Source: Sipunculus nudus (lineage: Eukaryota; Annelida; Sipuncula; Golfingiida; Sipunculidae). From it: a stretch of 64,000 nt of DNA. The position numbers were made by a program, and so were the translations under genes. The stretch is taken from the NCBI GenBank assembly GCA_026874595.1, contig CM049316.1, positions 23,521,839 through 23,585,838 on the forward strand. Direction: 5' to 3'. Positions 11,800-24,842 of this stretch are shown here, one piece after another. The notes under the pieces were generated by a model. It was given only the letters and a program-made list of their open reading frames with translations. It made no database searches and was not told the origin of the DNA. The first letter of the stretch is position 1, and each line of letters begins with the position of its first letter.

Positions 11800-12680
11800 A
11801 GAAGCCCAAAACTGCATATTTTCAGATCGTCAAGTTTAACCAACAAATTTGGTAACCATGGTAACGGCAGCACAAAGCTACATGTGCGGAAGAATGAGCC
11901 AATGTTCCTAGTTTAAGATACAACGATAAAAATTGTGCCATGTTTAAAATTATTTTAGATATTGCAGAAAAATGATATGTTACAGTGTTTCAGGTACCAC
12001 GCCCCCTGGTGGCTATTTCCAAAAAAAATGAAAAACTGATTTCGAGATATTCATAAATAACACAAAATATATCAATTTCAAAGCCATTGTTAAAAAAATG
12101 CGACCTGTAGGTCATATTTAATGAAATCTCGAAGACTCTCGTTTGACGAAAAACGGTGCGAGATTTTGCAAGATTTTTGAAGAACTCACCAAGGGCTACA
12201 AGATGCAAAAAAATTGACCTCTCCAGCATAAAAACTGACAGAGTTAGAAGCTGAAAACTGCATATTTTCAAAATTCAAAAGTTTTACCCCAAAAATAGAG
12301 AAATCTGGCAATAGCGCTCTTTGGCACCTATGCGCAAAAATAAGCCCATGGACCCCAGTTGAAGGTGCTGTGATGGAAATGGCCCAATGTTTAATAGTTC
12401 TGGAGGTATAGCACCAAAACAAATTTTCATGTTTTTTCATCTGCAACGCCCCCTGGCGGCCATTTCCAAAATCTGAAAAAACAATTTCGAGATATTCTTG
12501 TGTTACATAAAATATCTCAGAATCAGTACGATTGCTGCAAATTTGAAAAATATCACGAAATTCCATGATTTCTCCCCAAAATTGCGTAACCATGGTAACA
12601 GCAAATTTAAGTAAGCTACATGTCAAAAGAATGGCCAGGTGATGACGAAAAAAATGAGCTATTGCAGAAGTGAATAAGCC
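11800..12680. repeat. Diverged repeat related to the satellite, two units of about 450 bp
   Basis: GCCCCCTGGTGGCTATTTCC (about 12,001) recurs as GCCCCCTGGCGGCCATTTCC (about 12,447). GGTAACCATGGTAACGGCAG (about 11,850) recurs as GTAACCATGGTAACAGCA (about 12,587). Parts such as TCTCG.TTTGACGA link it to the 148-bp array upstream. Confidence 0.6.
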
Positions 12681-12837
12681 TATTTATGGCGAAGTTATAG
12701 TGCAAAAACCGTTAACCATACCTGTCGTGACCTTGACCTTGACCTTTGACCTATTTTAACCAAAAACAATAGGGCACCTAGAAATTATGTTTTTCATCAT
12801 CCCTGTAAGTTTCAAGGTGATTGTGGCAAAATTGTGG

Positions 12838-12955
12838 TCAGGAGAGTGCAGACAAACAAACAGACAAACAGACAAACAGACAAACAGACATACGCAACTG
12901 AGCAATATGCTTGCCGAAATCTTTGATTCCGGCAAGCAAAAAAGTTTTATTAGTG
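12838..12955 (+). repeat. (ACAGACAA)n simple repeat with a conserved tail
   Basis: CAGACAAA repeats occupy about 12,848-12,888. A foldback-like tail follows (GCTTGCCG...CGGCAAGC, 12,909-12,937). A simple repeat followed by a short hairpin is the kind of 3' end seen in dispersed non-autonomous elements. Confidence 0.45.
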
Positions 12956-15541
12956 ATAAGTCAGTTTGTTAAAAAATGTGATATATGATCTTGCAGTGTC
13001 ATGAATTATCATTTTGATATAACATGAAATTTCTGTTGCTCTCTGAATAATTATACAAGCACACTTAGGAAATTCATACCTAAGCTCAGTCTTTCCACAT
13101 GTACAATATGTTGGCTTTTGAATGTTTATATATATATTTGCCACATCATTATTTTCAATTTACTTTTTTTTTCCTGAATGAATATTCCGATCGACTTATT
13201 TGCGAAGCCTACAAAAATTTATACTCCAAACCAGAAGCAGTTTGCTTCAACACTTTATTTTTACGGCCTAAAGGCATACCAATACTTGAGGGAGAAATGA
13301 ACCTGCCACATACATCGACACTGAGACGGTTCGTAAATACATGTTTTAACCGTAATTTAATTGGGTTTCTTTTTATGGCTGGTGAAGTGTTTTACCCTGA
13401 AGGTGCCTTTCCATATATATGAAACTCAAACTAACGTTTTAGCACTGACCCCTTACACCAGAAAACTTGGATTGTTGCATATGCCTCATGCAGTACGCTA
13501 TGTGCCGTCTTTCAAAAAATGAAAGATAAATGTTGTAAGGCAGCATGTTCAGTCTTAACCTAGGTAATTAGATCAACCCTTGGTTAAAACTCAGATGTAT
13601 AGAGGTCACTGCACTTTTGAGGCATTTTGGTAACTTACCAAAAATCCTATCGATTTTCATAAAACCCATTATAAGTACTGACCACTATACTTTCTAACCT
13701 GATTTACTTTCTCATCGTAATTCACGCATATTTAATGAGGTCGGGGTTCACCAGATACATGACGGTCGTATTATGCGGGTTTGCTTTTTATGCTTTCTTT
13801 TATAGTTGTGATTGGTTTTGTGTTCGATTAATAACATTTTGAATTTCAGAATTTGAGTTTTCATAGAAATACTTATCAAAGCTTCAGGCAAAACGTATGG
13901 CCTGGATTGTTGTAAGGACATCAACTGTGATACCATAATAATAACCATCAGATCCAGAAATGCTGAGGTAAACTTTGGTCATAATTGTATCCCAAGAAAA
14001 AGTCGGGGACACTGTAGTTTCAGATCTGTCCTGCTCCGACCAAAAATGTGTTGAGCAAGAACTCGTAAGATATTAACTGGATATTTATCAAACATAAAAT
14101 AAACAAAGATATGGGTGAGAAAACAAATCCCATTTAAAAGTGAGTCATGCAAAATGCCTCATCCTTTTAAAGTGTCAATTAAAATAGGTTTCAAAAGAAG
14201 GGTTCCTTCTTAAATTAAAATTAAAAATTTTCATTTGTAACACAGTCGAATTAAAGAAAAAACTAAAAATTTGTCCCATGCCGTCCATATGGAAAGTATA
14301 CAACAAAGTTTTACTCGGCTGCAGAAGATAATGTATACCCTGATTATACACCAATAATCACTTATCTAATTACTTTATGTATATAAAATCGACAAATGTC
14401 AGGCTTGAAATACGCTAAAAGACAAAAATATCATTTTTATTCCATTTTGATCATCAAATTGATGATAAGGATTTATCTTGTCAATTTATATCCCAAATAA
14501 CCGTCATGTTTAAAATTATATGCCTCGACATTATATGCCTTGCACCTTTGATATTAACCCATGTATTTTCAAAAAGTTATGTACCGAGGTTAGTTTCTAA
14601 AATTGCCTATTTCAAGCCTTTTTGGACACTTTTCCACAAAATATTGTTTTTGAAATCTGATTTCAAGAATCACTTTAACAGAATATGGCATCAACATAAT
14701 AATGAAGGGGGGTGGAGCAAAACTTATAATTTAAGGATTGGCCCAGGATTGGTTATTGCTAACTTGACTCCTGGAGGTACGGTCGCTCGTATCTTGGTTT
14801 CTTTCCTAGAAACCAGTGGTTTCTCTTTTCTCCTTGAGCAGTGGTTGGTGTAATATTCGCGGGGTTAAATTTTCGCTTTTTTTCACTTTATCATTGTTTT
14901 GCGAAGGTTCATTTTTGCGATCCGCCCAAAGTGTACACAACACAAATTATATCCATGATAACTAATATGAATAACTCTTATAAAATCATGTTTACGCAAA
15001 TCGTAAAAACTTGACGACGACTCAAGGCAACTTCGAACAAGCAGAAATTCTTGTTCATTATAGGCACATAATTTGAAAGATTTGATATAATTTAATAAAG
15101 CAGTCTTTGATTTGAGGGTTACATATATAAGATCTATTTTTATATATAACATGTTTGCCTCATGGTTTTCCTTTATTCTATTCACGATGGTTTTATTTTC
15201 GCGAAAAAATTCTTTTCCGCGAATACCGCGGATTTGAAACTCGCGAACAAAAATGTAAACCACAGTATCCTTTGATACCAGACACATTAAAAAGTTCTTC
15301 TTAAAAAAAAATTCATAGAAGATAGAATGGAGCACTTGTATTAGATATGTCTTAAAATAATAACCTGCTGGGATGTTCACATACATAAATATGCATGGTG
15401 AACACAAGCATTATATTCGAATTGATGTTTTAAAAATAAAAAAGGTAGGCTTAATTTATAATTCATATTAGGTAATGAATATGATTTAAATATATTTACA
15501 ATATTTATCAACAATTATATAATGAACAAATATAATCATCG
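12956..15541. other. AT-rich intergenic with a possible foldback element
   Basis: I see no supported gene. A 115-codon plus-strand frame at 14,506-14,853 has no domain I recognise. Between about 14,850 and 15,260, ATTCGCGGGGTTAAATTTTCGC and inversely related TCGCGAA/CCGCGGATTTGAAACTCGCG stretches suggest an old foldback element. Its boundaries are unclear. Confidence 0.35.
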
Positions 15542-15724
15542 TCAATAACTTTTTGTCTCTCTTCGTGAAATATATATATCATATCGAGACACTTCGTCTT
15601 TCACTTTCCCCATGGTGCTTTTGGCTGCAACGAACGCCTTCATTGTAAGTTCTGTAGGATTAAGTACCGCCTGGTACGGTGGGAGCCTTAACACATAGAA
15701 AACCATTTGCAAATACATACTCAT
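15542..15724 (-). pseudogene. DDE transposase C-terminal scrap (Tc1/mariner-like superfamily)
   Basis: The minus-strand frame contains LRLPPYQAVLNPTELTM. This matches the LPPYxxxLNPIEL signature around the third acidic residue of Tc1/mariner and related DDE transposases, which cut and join transposon DNA. Only about 60 codons remain and the rest of the enzyme is absent, so this is a fragment of a dead element. No terminal repeats could be assigned to it. Confidence 0.5.
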
Positions 15725-15985
15725 AATGTTATATGTCTATATAGAAGTATATTTAATGGAAACGCAATGTAAACTAATTACTTTATGACAGCATGTACCT
15801 TAAATCATTTCATCACAAACATTTTGGCTTACAAATCATCGGTAGAACATTTAAGAAAAACTGGTTAAAATTTTAAAATACAAATTACGTTTACACATAT
15901 ATTTAAATAATAACTAGATGACTGCACATGAAAACGAATACATGAGGCGCCCCATGTGGCGCACATTCTTTCTTTGACAGAGGCA
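15725..15985. other. AT-rich spacer
   Basis: Nothing is recognised here. Confidence 0.4.
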
Positions 15986-16840
15986 TTTCCTCAGCCATCA
16001 ACCCTCCCACACCTCTAACTCAAGACACCCACACCCTCTCACTCAAACTCACTCCCACACCCACTCACCCACCCACTCACTCACACACCCTCTCACTCTC
16101 CGACACTTGGTCTCCCGCACACAGACACCCTCTAACTCAAAGACTACCACATCCTCACAATCCTACACCCTCTCAGACACACTCCCTCACACACACCGTC
16201 TCTTGCACACACACATCTTCTAACTCAAGACACCCACAACTTCACACTCCAACACCCTCTCACTCCCACACCCTCTCACTCACTTCCAAATCCTGTCACT
16301 CATTCCCACATCCTGTCACTCACTCCCACATCCTCTCACTCACACACTCCCACACCCTCTCACACACCCTCACATTCCCACGCCCTCTTATTCCGATAAT
16401 TCGTCTCCCGCACACACACCCTCTGACTCGAGACACTTACATCCTCACACACCCATACCCTTTCACTCACACTACCACACCCTCTCACTCACACTGCCAC
16501 ACCCTCTCACTCACACTGCCACACCCTCTCACTCACACTGCCACACCCTCTCACTCACACTGCCACACCCTCTCACTCGCACTGCCACACCCTCTCACTC
16601 GCACTGCCACACCCTCTCACGCACACACACCGTCTCCTGCACACACATCCTCTTACTCAAGACACTCATAACTTCACACTCCCACACCCTCCCACTCCCA
16701 CACCCTCTCAGACTTCCACACCCTCCCACTCCCACACCCTCTCAGACTTCCACACCCTCACACTCCCACATCCCCTCACAAACACACCCTCTCACACACA
16801 CAACCACTCACTCACAACCTCTCACACAAACACATACTTA
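15986..16840. repeat. CT/AC-rich minisatellite
   Basis: The plus strand is almost free of G, with endless CACACCCTCTCACTC variants. The most regular part (about 16,459-16,620) is a 22-bp unit containing ACTGCCACACCCTCTCACTC, about seven times. A G run follows at 16,904-16,916 and an (AC)n run at 17,297-17,318. Confidence 0.85.
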
Positions 16841-19156
16841 CATATGCTGTCTTAGAGGGCTTAGTCCTGCGGGGAAAACCGATAAGTTCTTGATCGGTCT
16901 TGTGGGGGGGGGGGGGAATAATTACACCACAAAGTATGTAAATATTACCCCATTAGAGTATAAAGACATTACCCCAATAACATTACGAATACAAACACTA
17001 GGACTTAGATTAATCCCGAACCTGCAGATTTCGCCACATTTTGATTTGCTCACTCAGCCATACACATTATGTATTTTTTGTGTGTGTATGATCGGAAATA
17101 CAGTTATTATACACACGGTCTTATGGGTAAAAAATCAAAATGATGTCGAGAGCATCGTTCCGAGTGCCGTGATTACGAAACTGTCCTTATTCCTGTCGGG
17201 TTAAATTTTCATTACCCTACAAAATTTTTTACCCATAAGAGTGTCATATACGTTCACGTTTCCCCAGAAGACTGCAGATGTGTGTCCATACACACCCTCA
17301 CACACACACACACACACACCCAACACATCCAAACCTTAGCTTACAAAGCTTAGAGCTCTTTAATCAGGTGTCAAGTGGAAAGGTATAGAAATCGGCTGTA
17401 AATATATGTTGGATAAACAATTTCTAATGACCATTATGCATGGTATAGTGTGATGGATCCGTGATTGGCTACTCTGAATTTGTACCATGTTGACCCAGGT
17501 TCCGAGTGTGTCATTGTTATTTTACCCATAATGCTAGGCAAAGAGTGTCCCGGTTATGTTAAGTTCATGTCATCTGACACATTAATGGTTTGTAGTTCAT
17601 AATGCTCGTCGGCTTAATGCTGATGATGATTGACTAGTGTAGTAGCGATCTGGTTGTACAAGTCCATGATTATGAAAAGAGTTTATCCATACATAAAAAG
17701 TATATATAAATGATATGATAAATAGTCAGTATGAGAAAGTTTACGTACAAGTTGCTGATGTTTGTAATTTACTTGATGTTATTATTGTGTGTAAGCCTGA
17801 GAGGTGATCTCATAACAAGGCGGTATCTGCAGCGGGAATGTGCACATATGCGCGAGGCATGACGTCACGTCATCGATATGGTGGGGTCATTCGATGCTAT
17901 TTATATTAAGATTAGAGGGACCTATTTCAAGGCCCTATAAATTATCATATAAGGTGCACATGTTGGGGGCACTGGGAATGTTTATTTTCTATCGAGTGTT
18001 TGGCATCATGTGATACATCAAAATCAAGCTGACCTCCTGCACTTTTATTTTGTTCCAGGAAAACATGGGGTTGAGTATCTCATTTTTGCGGTATATGACA
18101 GAAAGCGACAGCTTCTAAAACTGGCCATTAGATGTCGCCACCTCTCAAGAAATTTACCAGAAACACATAAACAACTTTCAATCTCCTCCAGCATAAAAAA
18201 GGCCAACCCTGCTATGTTTTTATTTATTTAATTTCTCCTATCACACTCCTGCTATAAATTTTGTATACACCCTCAAATATTGTTTTCCCTGAAATTTCTG
18301 CTGCCCTGCAATATTTAATGCCCGCTCACTCTTGACGCCACAAAATGGGCCGACCCTGACAGGACCCGGAAATATGTCGCTCTAACCTACGGTAGGCCTA
18401 ATGTCTGTAGTGCGCCACGAAGCCGGGACCGCGATTTAATCCTTTTCTTATATTGTCAAACTTGTAACCAATTTTTGTTCCCATATTTGTCGTTGTCGTG
18501 TGTCGGTTAGGTGACCATTTAGAACGCAAATCTGCATGCATTCTGACGAGTGTTAATTAATTTTCTGTTGAGAGAAATGTTCTCCGACCGGTTAGTTAGT
18601 GTCTTGCGCTTTAATGAACTGTCTGTGACCATTAATTTTAAGACTTAAGACTATATAAATAATTTCTTGATATAATTTACATAATATGGCATATACTGCA
18701 CCTTTACTGGTGCAATCATAGCGTCCCTGAATGGTGTGTTTGGCACCATTGATAATTAATGTTCCGTTATGGAGAATGAGTGAGCATGCGCGGCCTTTCA
18801 CACGGGAATGTGCCGTTGGTGACTGACAGCATATTTGAAAGTTTGATATTTTACTAATTTTTTTATGTAGATTGTTTGAATGAGAGAAGCGGTTTGTCAG
18901 GAAAGAGAGGTTTTAATGTTGCGTCTGATTCTAATATAGGTTGTAAATCATGAATAATTCTTTTTAGAGTTTTTTTTGTATACGTGGATGATACTATGAG
19001 ACTAACGGTGTGCGAGGGTTTTCTATTTTGATTTTGGGAGCTAGTGGAGAACTGCGTGTAAATTTAGTAGATGTCCCTTTTTGTTTTTCTACTTTTTTCT
19101 GCTTGTACATTGTGTACATATCTATATAAAACAGTACTCTGTTAGTATATATAGCA
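16841..19156. other. Intergenic, no supported gene
   Basis: Short frames at 16,890 and 18,010 have no recognisable domain. Apart from the G and AC runs I see nothing. Confidence 0.4.
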
Positions 19157-19328
19157 CAGTTGAACCTCTCCTGACGGCACCTCTGCACTAAGAGCATATT
19201 TACGGCCACGTACGGGTAGTCCCTTTGAAAATAGGTACCGAAATCTATAACCTACCCACTAAGGGCACCTCTGTATTGCGAGCAACATGTCATGTCCCGT
19301 CAGTGTCCGTAATTTAGAGGTTCTACCG
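19157..19328. mobile_element. Small MITE with Tc1/pogo-like ends
   Basis: The left end is CAGTTGAACCTCTCCTGACG. The right end, AATTTAGAGGTTCTACCG, gives the inverted CGGTAGAACCTCTA. Ends of the type CAGTxGAACCTC with an internal AAGGGCACCTCT are common in short mariner/pogo-derived MITEs of animals. The right flank is TA; the left flank is less clear. Confidence 0.55.
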
Positions 19329-19679
19329 TATATATCTTGTGTCCCCTCTCCCCAGCGATGCCGTCAACTAGGTACTCTTTTTTTTTTTTCTCTGTAGCTG
19401 TCGGGCCGGATGACGCAGTTCGACGAGGAGCATGGCGTTGCTAAAGCTTATCTCTAAATAAATAACACAATACATTGAATGAATCATGGTCAAGCATACT
19501 GGTATACAGGTAGATATATGTATATAATTTAATGCTGGGCCAGCTCCTTCGTCAACGTATACATAATGAGTACATTATTATGAATTTTAACATGCAATAA
19601 AAACCTCTGGTTTTCAACTGGCTCATCAGCTTGATGACTTAAAATAAATGATACAGGAATGTAATCAATAAGCCAACAG

Positions 19680-19815
19680 AGTATACTTCACAAGTGACTG
19701 CATTATATTATTACTATTAATTATTATCATTATTATTATTACTCAAGTATACTTCACAAGTAACTACATTATATTATCATTATTATTTTTATTATTATTA
19801 CTTTTATTATTATTT
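19680..19815. repeat. ATT-rich simple repeat with a direct duplication
   Basis: AGTATACTTCACAAGT followed by ACTxCATTATATTA occurs at about 19,681 and again at about 19,747. Both are embedded in (ATT)n/(TTA)n sequence. Confidence 0.6.
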
Positions 19816-20180
19816 CAAAATATATGTGTTAATATATCATTTTTATATGTATATCACAGTAACGTGAACAAACAGTGAACACAAAACAAATCTAAGACAA
19901 TGTGTATCATGCAACAAACATAACCACAAAATCAATAAAGGATGCCCCCTGTACAACGTGTACGTGTATAATATATCGATACTTGCTCCTCGATCTGAGA
20001 CACAATACTGAAGCTCGGCGTTCTTGGATGAAACGTGTGCCCCAGGAGCCACCATACTATGTATATAGAGTAATATATAAAATTCTATCATATCATTTAT
20101 TTAAAAATACAGCAAATGTACAGAATACAGTTTGCAAAAATTTGGTTTATATTTATATACACACACATAGAATTTACAAA

Positions 20181-20292
20181 GAAAATGTTCAGTTACACAT
20201 AAACATATCCTTTTATGCTGCCGCAATCATCACATCTGATGATTGCGGCAGCATGAAAACAAGTGTTTATGTGTAACTGCATGAACATTTTC
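20181..20292. repeat. Strong inverted repeat, arms about 55 bp
   Basis: The inner arms ATGCTGCCGCAATCATCA and TGATGATTGCGGCAGCAT are perfect around a 4-nt loop. Outer arms (GAAAATGTTCAGTTACACAT at 20,181 and its imperfect complement ending 20,292) extend the fold with small indels. No coding function is apparent. Confidence 0.75.
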
Positions 20293-20299
20293 GTTGTTA

Positions 20300-21717
20300 A
20301 ATCGGTGTATCAGCTCTTAGCATCAGGCTAATGGAGCACTGTTAGATTCGTTCAGCACCCATATACTTCTTTGACATATTCATTTATATACTATTATATT
20401 GCACAAACTAAAAAACAAATCGGTCACTATTCATATCGTCATGGTAGCCCGAATTTGTGTTTGACTCAAATACAAGTTGAGCGCCGGGGACGAAAACCTC
20501 CTCGCTCCCCCGCGTCCTCGATGATGACTGTGCCCATGGCCGCGCAATGGGAAACACTTTCTTGCTCGTCTATTAATATATCTATAGACAGGATACATGT
20601 ATAACCTTTTTATCGTTCCTGTTGATTAAATACATTCCATAAATAATGAGTTATCACTTTTTGGAGTTACTTTCCTGTCCAACCATTTCCGGGAATGGCA
20701 TGGTCACTATTGTTCCATGTCTCATCCAAATATATCATCGGGTGACCAGCCTCTCTGCATCTCTTTATTTCTGCGAGATACACATAAAACGATACCCTCC
20801 CAGTGATACAATTATTAATCATGCAAAATTAATGTAACAGTTGAAAAATTATTATAATAGTAAATACACCATAAACCATCATTTATCGATTTAAGAATTA
20901 ATTTGTAAACTTGTTTACTTATATTTTTCTACTTAAAAGGAATTTTGTAAATAAATTCTTCATGGTCACGTTATTATTTCATACTTTCATATCATTTCAT
21001 TACTTTATAGGGAAGACATTTTTAGAAATTTTTAGAATAATTTAAAGAAAACGTGTTATTTCATGCTCATCACGTACTTTGAACACAAACCCATTCCTCT
21101 TCATAAATCTAAGAAATTGGTCCGGTGTACTCCCATGCAATCTTTTGACCCGAGACAAAATTTCTCCCTTCTCCCACATGGTGTATATTCTTTGCCTAAA
21201 TATGAATATATAACCTTCAAAAATTATATTTTTTTTGGATTTGCATTGTTTTCATAAACTAATATGTATTTTTATATTAAGAAAGTACGTTCATATATAT
21301 CTTTCAATATTTGTGACGTTTTAAAAAAGACATGCCAAATTAAAATGCTTGAGTATATAAACAAGAGTTCCTCTCTGTTCAAGAAATATAATCTTAACAT
21401 TTACAATAATAAAATAATATTTTATATATATATATATATATATCTATTCATAAATAAAATCGTTAACTAATTTTAATAAAAAAATAGTACCCGATGGACG
21501 TTTTGCAAGTATATATTTATATAAAAAAAGTATACTTACCTTTAAATACATATTTTGATGATTTTATCATTATTTTATATAAATAATACATAATGGTTTT
21601 AAATTGAAGTCATTATATTAACATAATATATAAACATAATATACACATATAAGCTTTAATAATTAACTTTAAATATATAAATTTAGTTATAAATTAGGCC
21701 TATATAAAGAAATAAAT

Positions 21718-21748
<31 letters not shown>

Positions 21749-21980
21749 CACATTTTAAGCGAAATTTTCAATAATAGGTGTTTGCTTCCTTATGGTGTTC
21801 TCTTCAGGTAGAAAATGGAGGCATCGCTTCAATGTACTTGAACTTATACCCAGCATGGCACAGACGCGTTCATGTGCTAGATGAATGACATTATCAAACG
21901 CCCTATGCTTATCTCTTCACAGCAAAAGAATAAACGCGATGGACAAAATCGGCCATCTAGTCGGGTCGTTGGAAGGTTCG
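20300..21980. other. AT-rich intergenic sequence
   Basis: No gene is supported. Short (TA)n runs lie at about 21,424-21,442 and 21,725-21,748. Confidence 0.4.
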
Positions 21981-22482
21981 ACATGGGGGAAAAAAATGGT
22001 AGAAAGCTTATCTTGGTGTCATTCGATGAGCCAAAGTCTGTAGAATGACATATCTAAAATCCACTAAAATCCTCTTTTTACTTGGTTTAACAAACCAAAG
22101 AAGACTGGTCTTCAGGATTTTAATTTTAAATTAAAAAAAAAAATGAAAATACCTTTATATTTAAAGTTGATTTGGGGTTAAGTGTTGAAACCAGTAAAAC
22201 CTCCACTTTACATTCTTTAGTCCCAAAAGAAGCACTGTACATTCTTTAGTTCCAAAAGAAGCATTTATCAATCCAGCTACTATGTTTTAATCTTTCAAAG
22301 TAAATTTAATTAAAATTAAATTTTAAAAGTGGGTATACTTTTTTTATCAAACTTAATGGGAATACAACATAGGCCTACCAGAACCAGTTGTAACATTCTG
22401 CTTGAATGGTCTAAAATTCTAACTTAAAGACTGGGGCTCATCGAATGACATCAAGATAAGCTTTCTACCACTTTTTCCATGT
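21981..22482. mobile_element. Foldback MITE of about 0.5 kb
   Basis: Inverted ends of about 55 bp run from ACATGG (21,981) and to CCATGT (22,482). They share GGTAGAAAGCTTATCTTG and GTCATTCGATGAGCC. The interior has a direct duplication (ACATTCTTTAG.CCAAAAGAAG near 22,211 and 22,237). There is no transposase frame. Confidence 0.65.
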
Positions 22483-24842
22483 ACACACTTAATCTGGCTT
22501 CAAAGACCCGACTGGTAACACAGGAACACACTTTAGAAATCAAGGTAGGAAATAGAACGCGAAAAAACAGGGGTTCACGGCCTGTGAAACGGACTATATA
22601 TATAGTGCAAAAATTCGTGCTATAAAAACCCATAAATCACTCATTCCGGGGTTACGCTTGGGTTTACACCAGAAATGAACTTCATGGACACTTTGACAAT
22701 ATCAACTTAACTGTATATGATAAATTTCAATAATATCCGTTATACTGTTATACATAATATCGTGATGACTCACACACTATGCTATATGTCAGGACTTTTC
22801 AAAGGACACTCGAAAAAGTGAAACAGGTACACACAAATAGTGAGGCTGTGACACGTACACACACACACACCCACAATCGAGTACAAAACAATAGCCCCCA
22901 CTTCGCGCAGTCTAAGTTGTCAACAAAATATGATGCTTGTATTATGTTATTAATTCTTATTATCTTCCAAAGGCACTGAACTGCATTCAACATGAATGTT
23001 CAATGTGTATAACTATTTAAAAATGAGATTTAAATTTATATATATATTTTTTTCAAATGTAAAATGTTGTCACCACTTTATTAAATGCACCGGGATGTGG
23101 TAATGCTTGCTTTGAAGGTAGTATCATTATATTTGTAGGGTGTTATCTTGAAAACAACTACTCTTCTTGGTCACTTGTTTTTTTATAAATAAATTAATAA
23201 ATCATTTGTAATAATACAGGAAATCAGGTAATCACGAACAATTTTGTATTATATCATGCTATTCGAAACTGAACATCATGTAATTCAAACGGGCGGGCAA
23301 TTCTCTGTCAAATTATTTTCATTAAACAGAAAGAAACTGCTTTTTAGCCCCAAATTGGTTGCATTCCTCTCAAAACTTTCATAAATTATGTGTAGTATAA
23401 AAAGGCTGCTAAGACAATTCATCTATATATTAATAGCGTAAGGCGATTTTTGTGATTTTCCGTATCTCCTCTGATACTACCGTACGGTTTGCCATGATTT
23501 CTGATATACATATGCTCAGGGTTTGTCCAAAGAGATTCCACCCACTTTTATTTGCAATATTTGTGTATTACGTGCATAATTAATAATTTTAATATTTGCT
23601 CCCCCGCGGGCGCCTCTTTTCTTTGTGCCTTCGGGCCTGGTAACACAATGGCCACAGAGAGTTGATAGCGGGACAGAGTTTTTCTCCGGGGGCCCTATCT
23701 GGGCTTTTCTTAAAATTGCGGTGACCGGCCCGAAATAATCCCCATTGGTGATCCCTTCTCAAAAGGCAACCTCCGCGCAGCGAAAAGGTCTATTGTGCAC
23801 AAGGAGATCTCGCGTCAGGAAAATGCTCAAAAGGGGGATCTTTCAAAGAATGAACATTTTCCGAGCGGTAGTGAATGCAGGGTAGTGTGTAAAACCCGAA
23901 CCCCACGGTCCCCGGACCTCATAAACCTATTTCCTCATTTTCCATTATTTATACCGATAAAAACACCACTATTGATGATGTAAGGACAGAGCAAAGTCCC
24001 TAAATGTTAAATGACCGATTCACTGAAAGATTTATAATTACAAAAATATTTCGATGAAGACGGACCTCATTTACTTGAATTTGCCGACTGTTAAATTTTG
24101 ACGGACCCCAGTAACCACCGCTAATATTTTTATTCATGACTAAAAGAGGACAAAACTAGCACTCATGTCACACACTAAATATAATATTTGTTATTTCAAA
24201 TGAAAATATAATAGTGCGGACACAGTGGGGGAGATTTAATTTGAAGTGCACTAACAGTTGAGCGGACCTGAGACTGATATATCAGAGCACTTCCACATAA
24301 CAACAGGTTTCGTGCTCCGTTCATAACAACCATGCAATTTTAAAGTTGGCAATAATATAAATACCGAAAGGAATTGTTGATTACTTGCATTTCAAGCAAC
24401 TACAGGTTCCAAAATAATGATTTTGTAAATGTTTTAAATTATAATACTTTTTAAAACGCTACACAAATAAAATAAATAGCAAATATAAAATTATGAATAA
24501 AAACTGAGACAGAAATGTTAAAATACAGATACAAACACAATAATAAATCACAAATGTGTCTTGGCTAAACGTGATGTCAAATACATGTATGTACTAAAGA
24601 AATGGTAAAACAACGAGAAAACGGGGTCCGTGTAATCCGTGAGGTCCGTGCCCCAGGGTCCGGAAGTGTTTTTTTTTTTTATCAAATTTTGTTGCTAAAC
24701 AGACAATTTTTTAAGTTTTAACCAAACATAATATAAAATATGTCTTTAGATACGATTATGCTAAAATATCTGGACAAATTACCATGAGAGTTTAAAAATT
24801 ACAAATTTTTCTTGGGTTCCGGGATCCGGAGTGGGATCCGGG
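22483..24842. other. Intergenic, includes a lone Helitron-like 5' end
   Basis: TCTATATATTAATAGCGTAA at 23,422 and the following 110 bp match the 5' part of the element at 33,627. No CTAGT end follows, so this copy is truncated. An (AC)n run lies at 22,857-22,872. No gene is supported. Confidence 0.45.

Noticed and set aside
11990-12626. Minus-strand genes of 93 and 146 codons
   Set aside because: They lie in diverged tandem repeats and share segments with each other in different frames.
14506-14853. Small secreted or membrane protein
   Set aside because: The frame is 115 codons with hydrophobic residues typical of AT-rich DNA and no homologous copy or domain.
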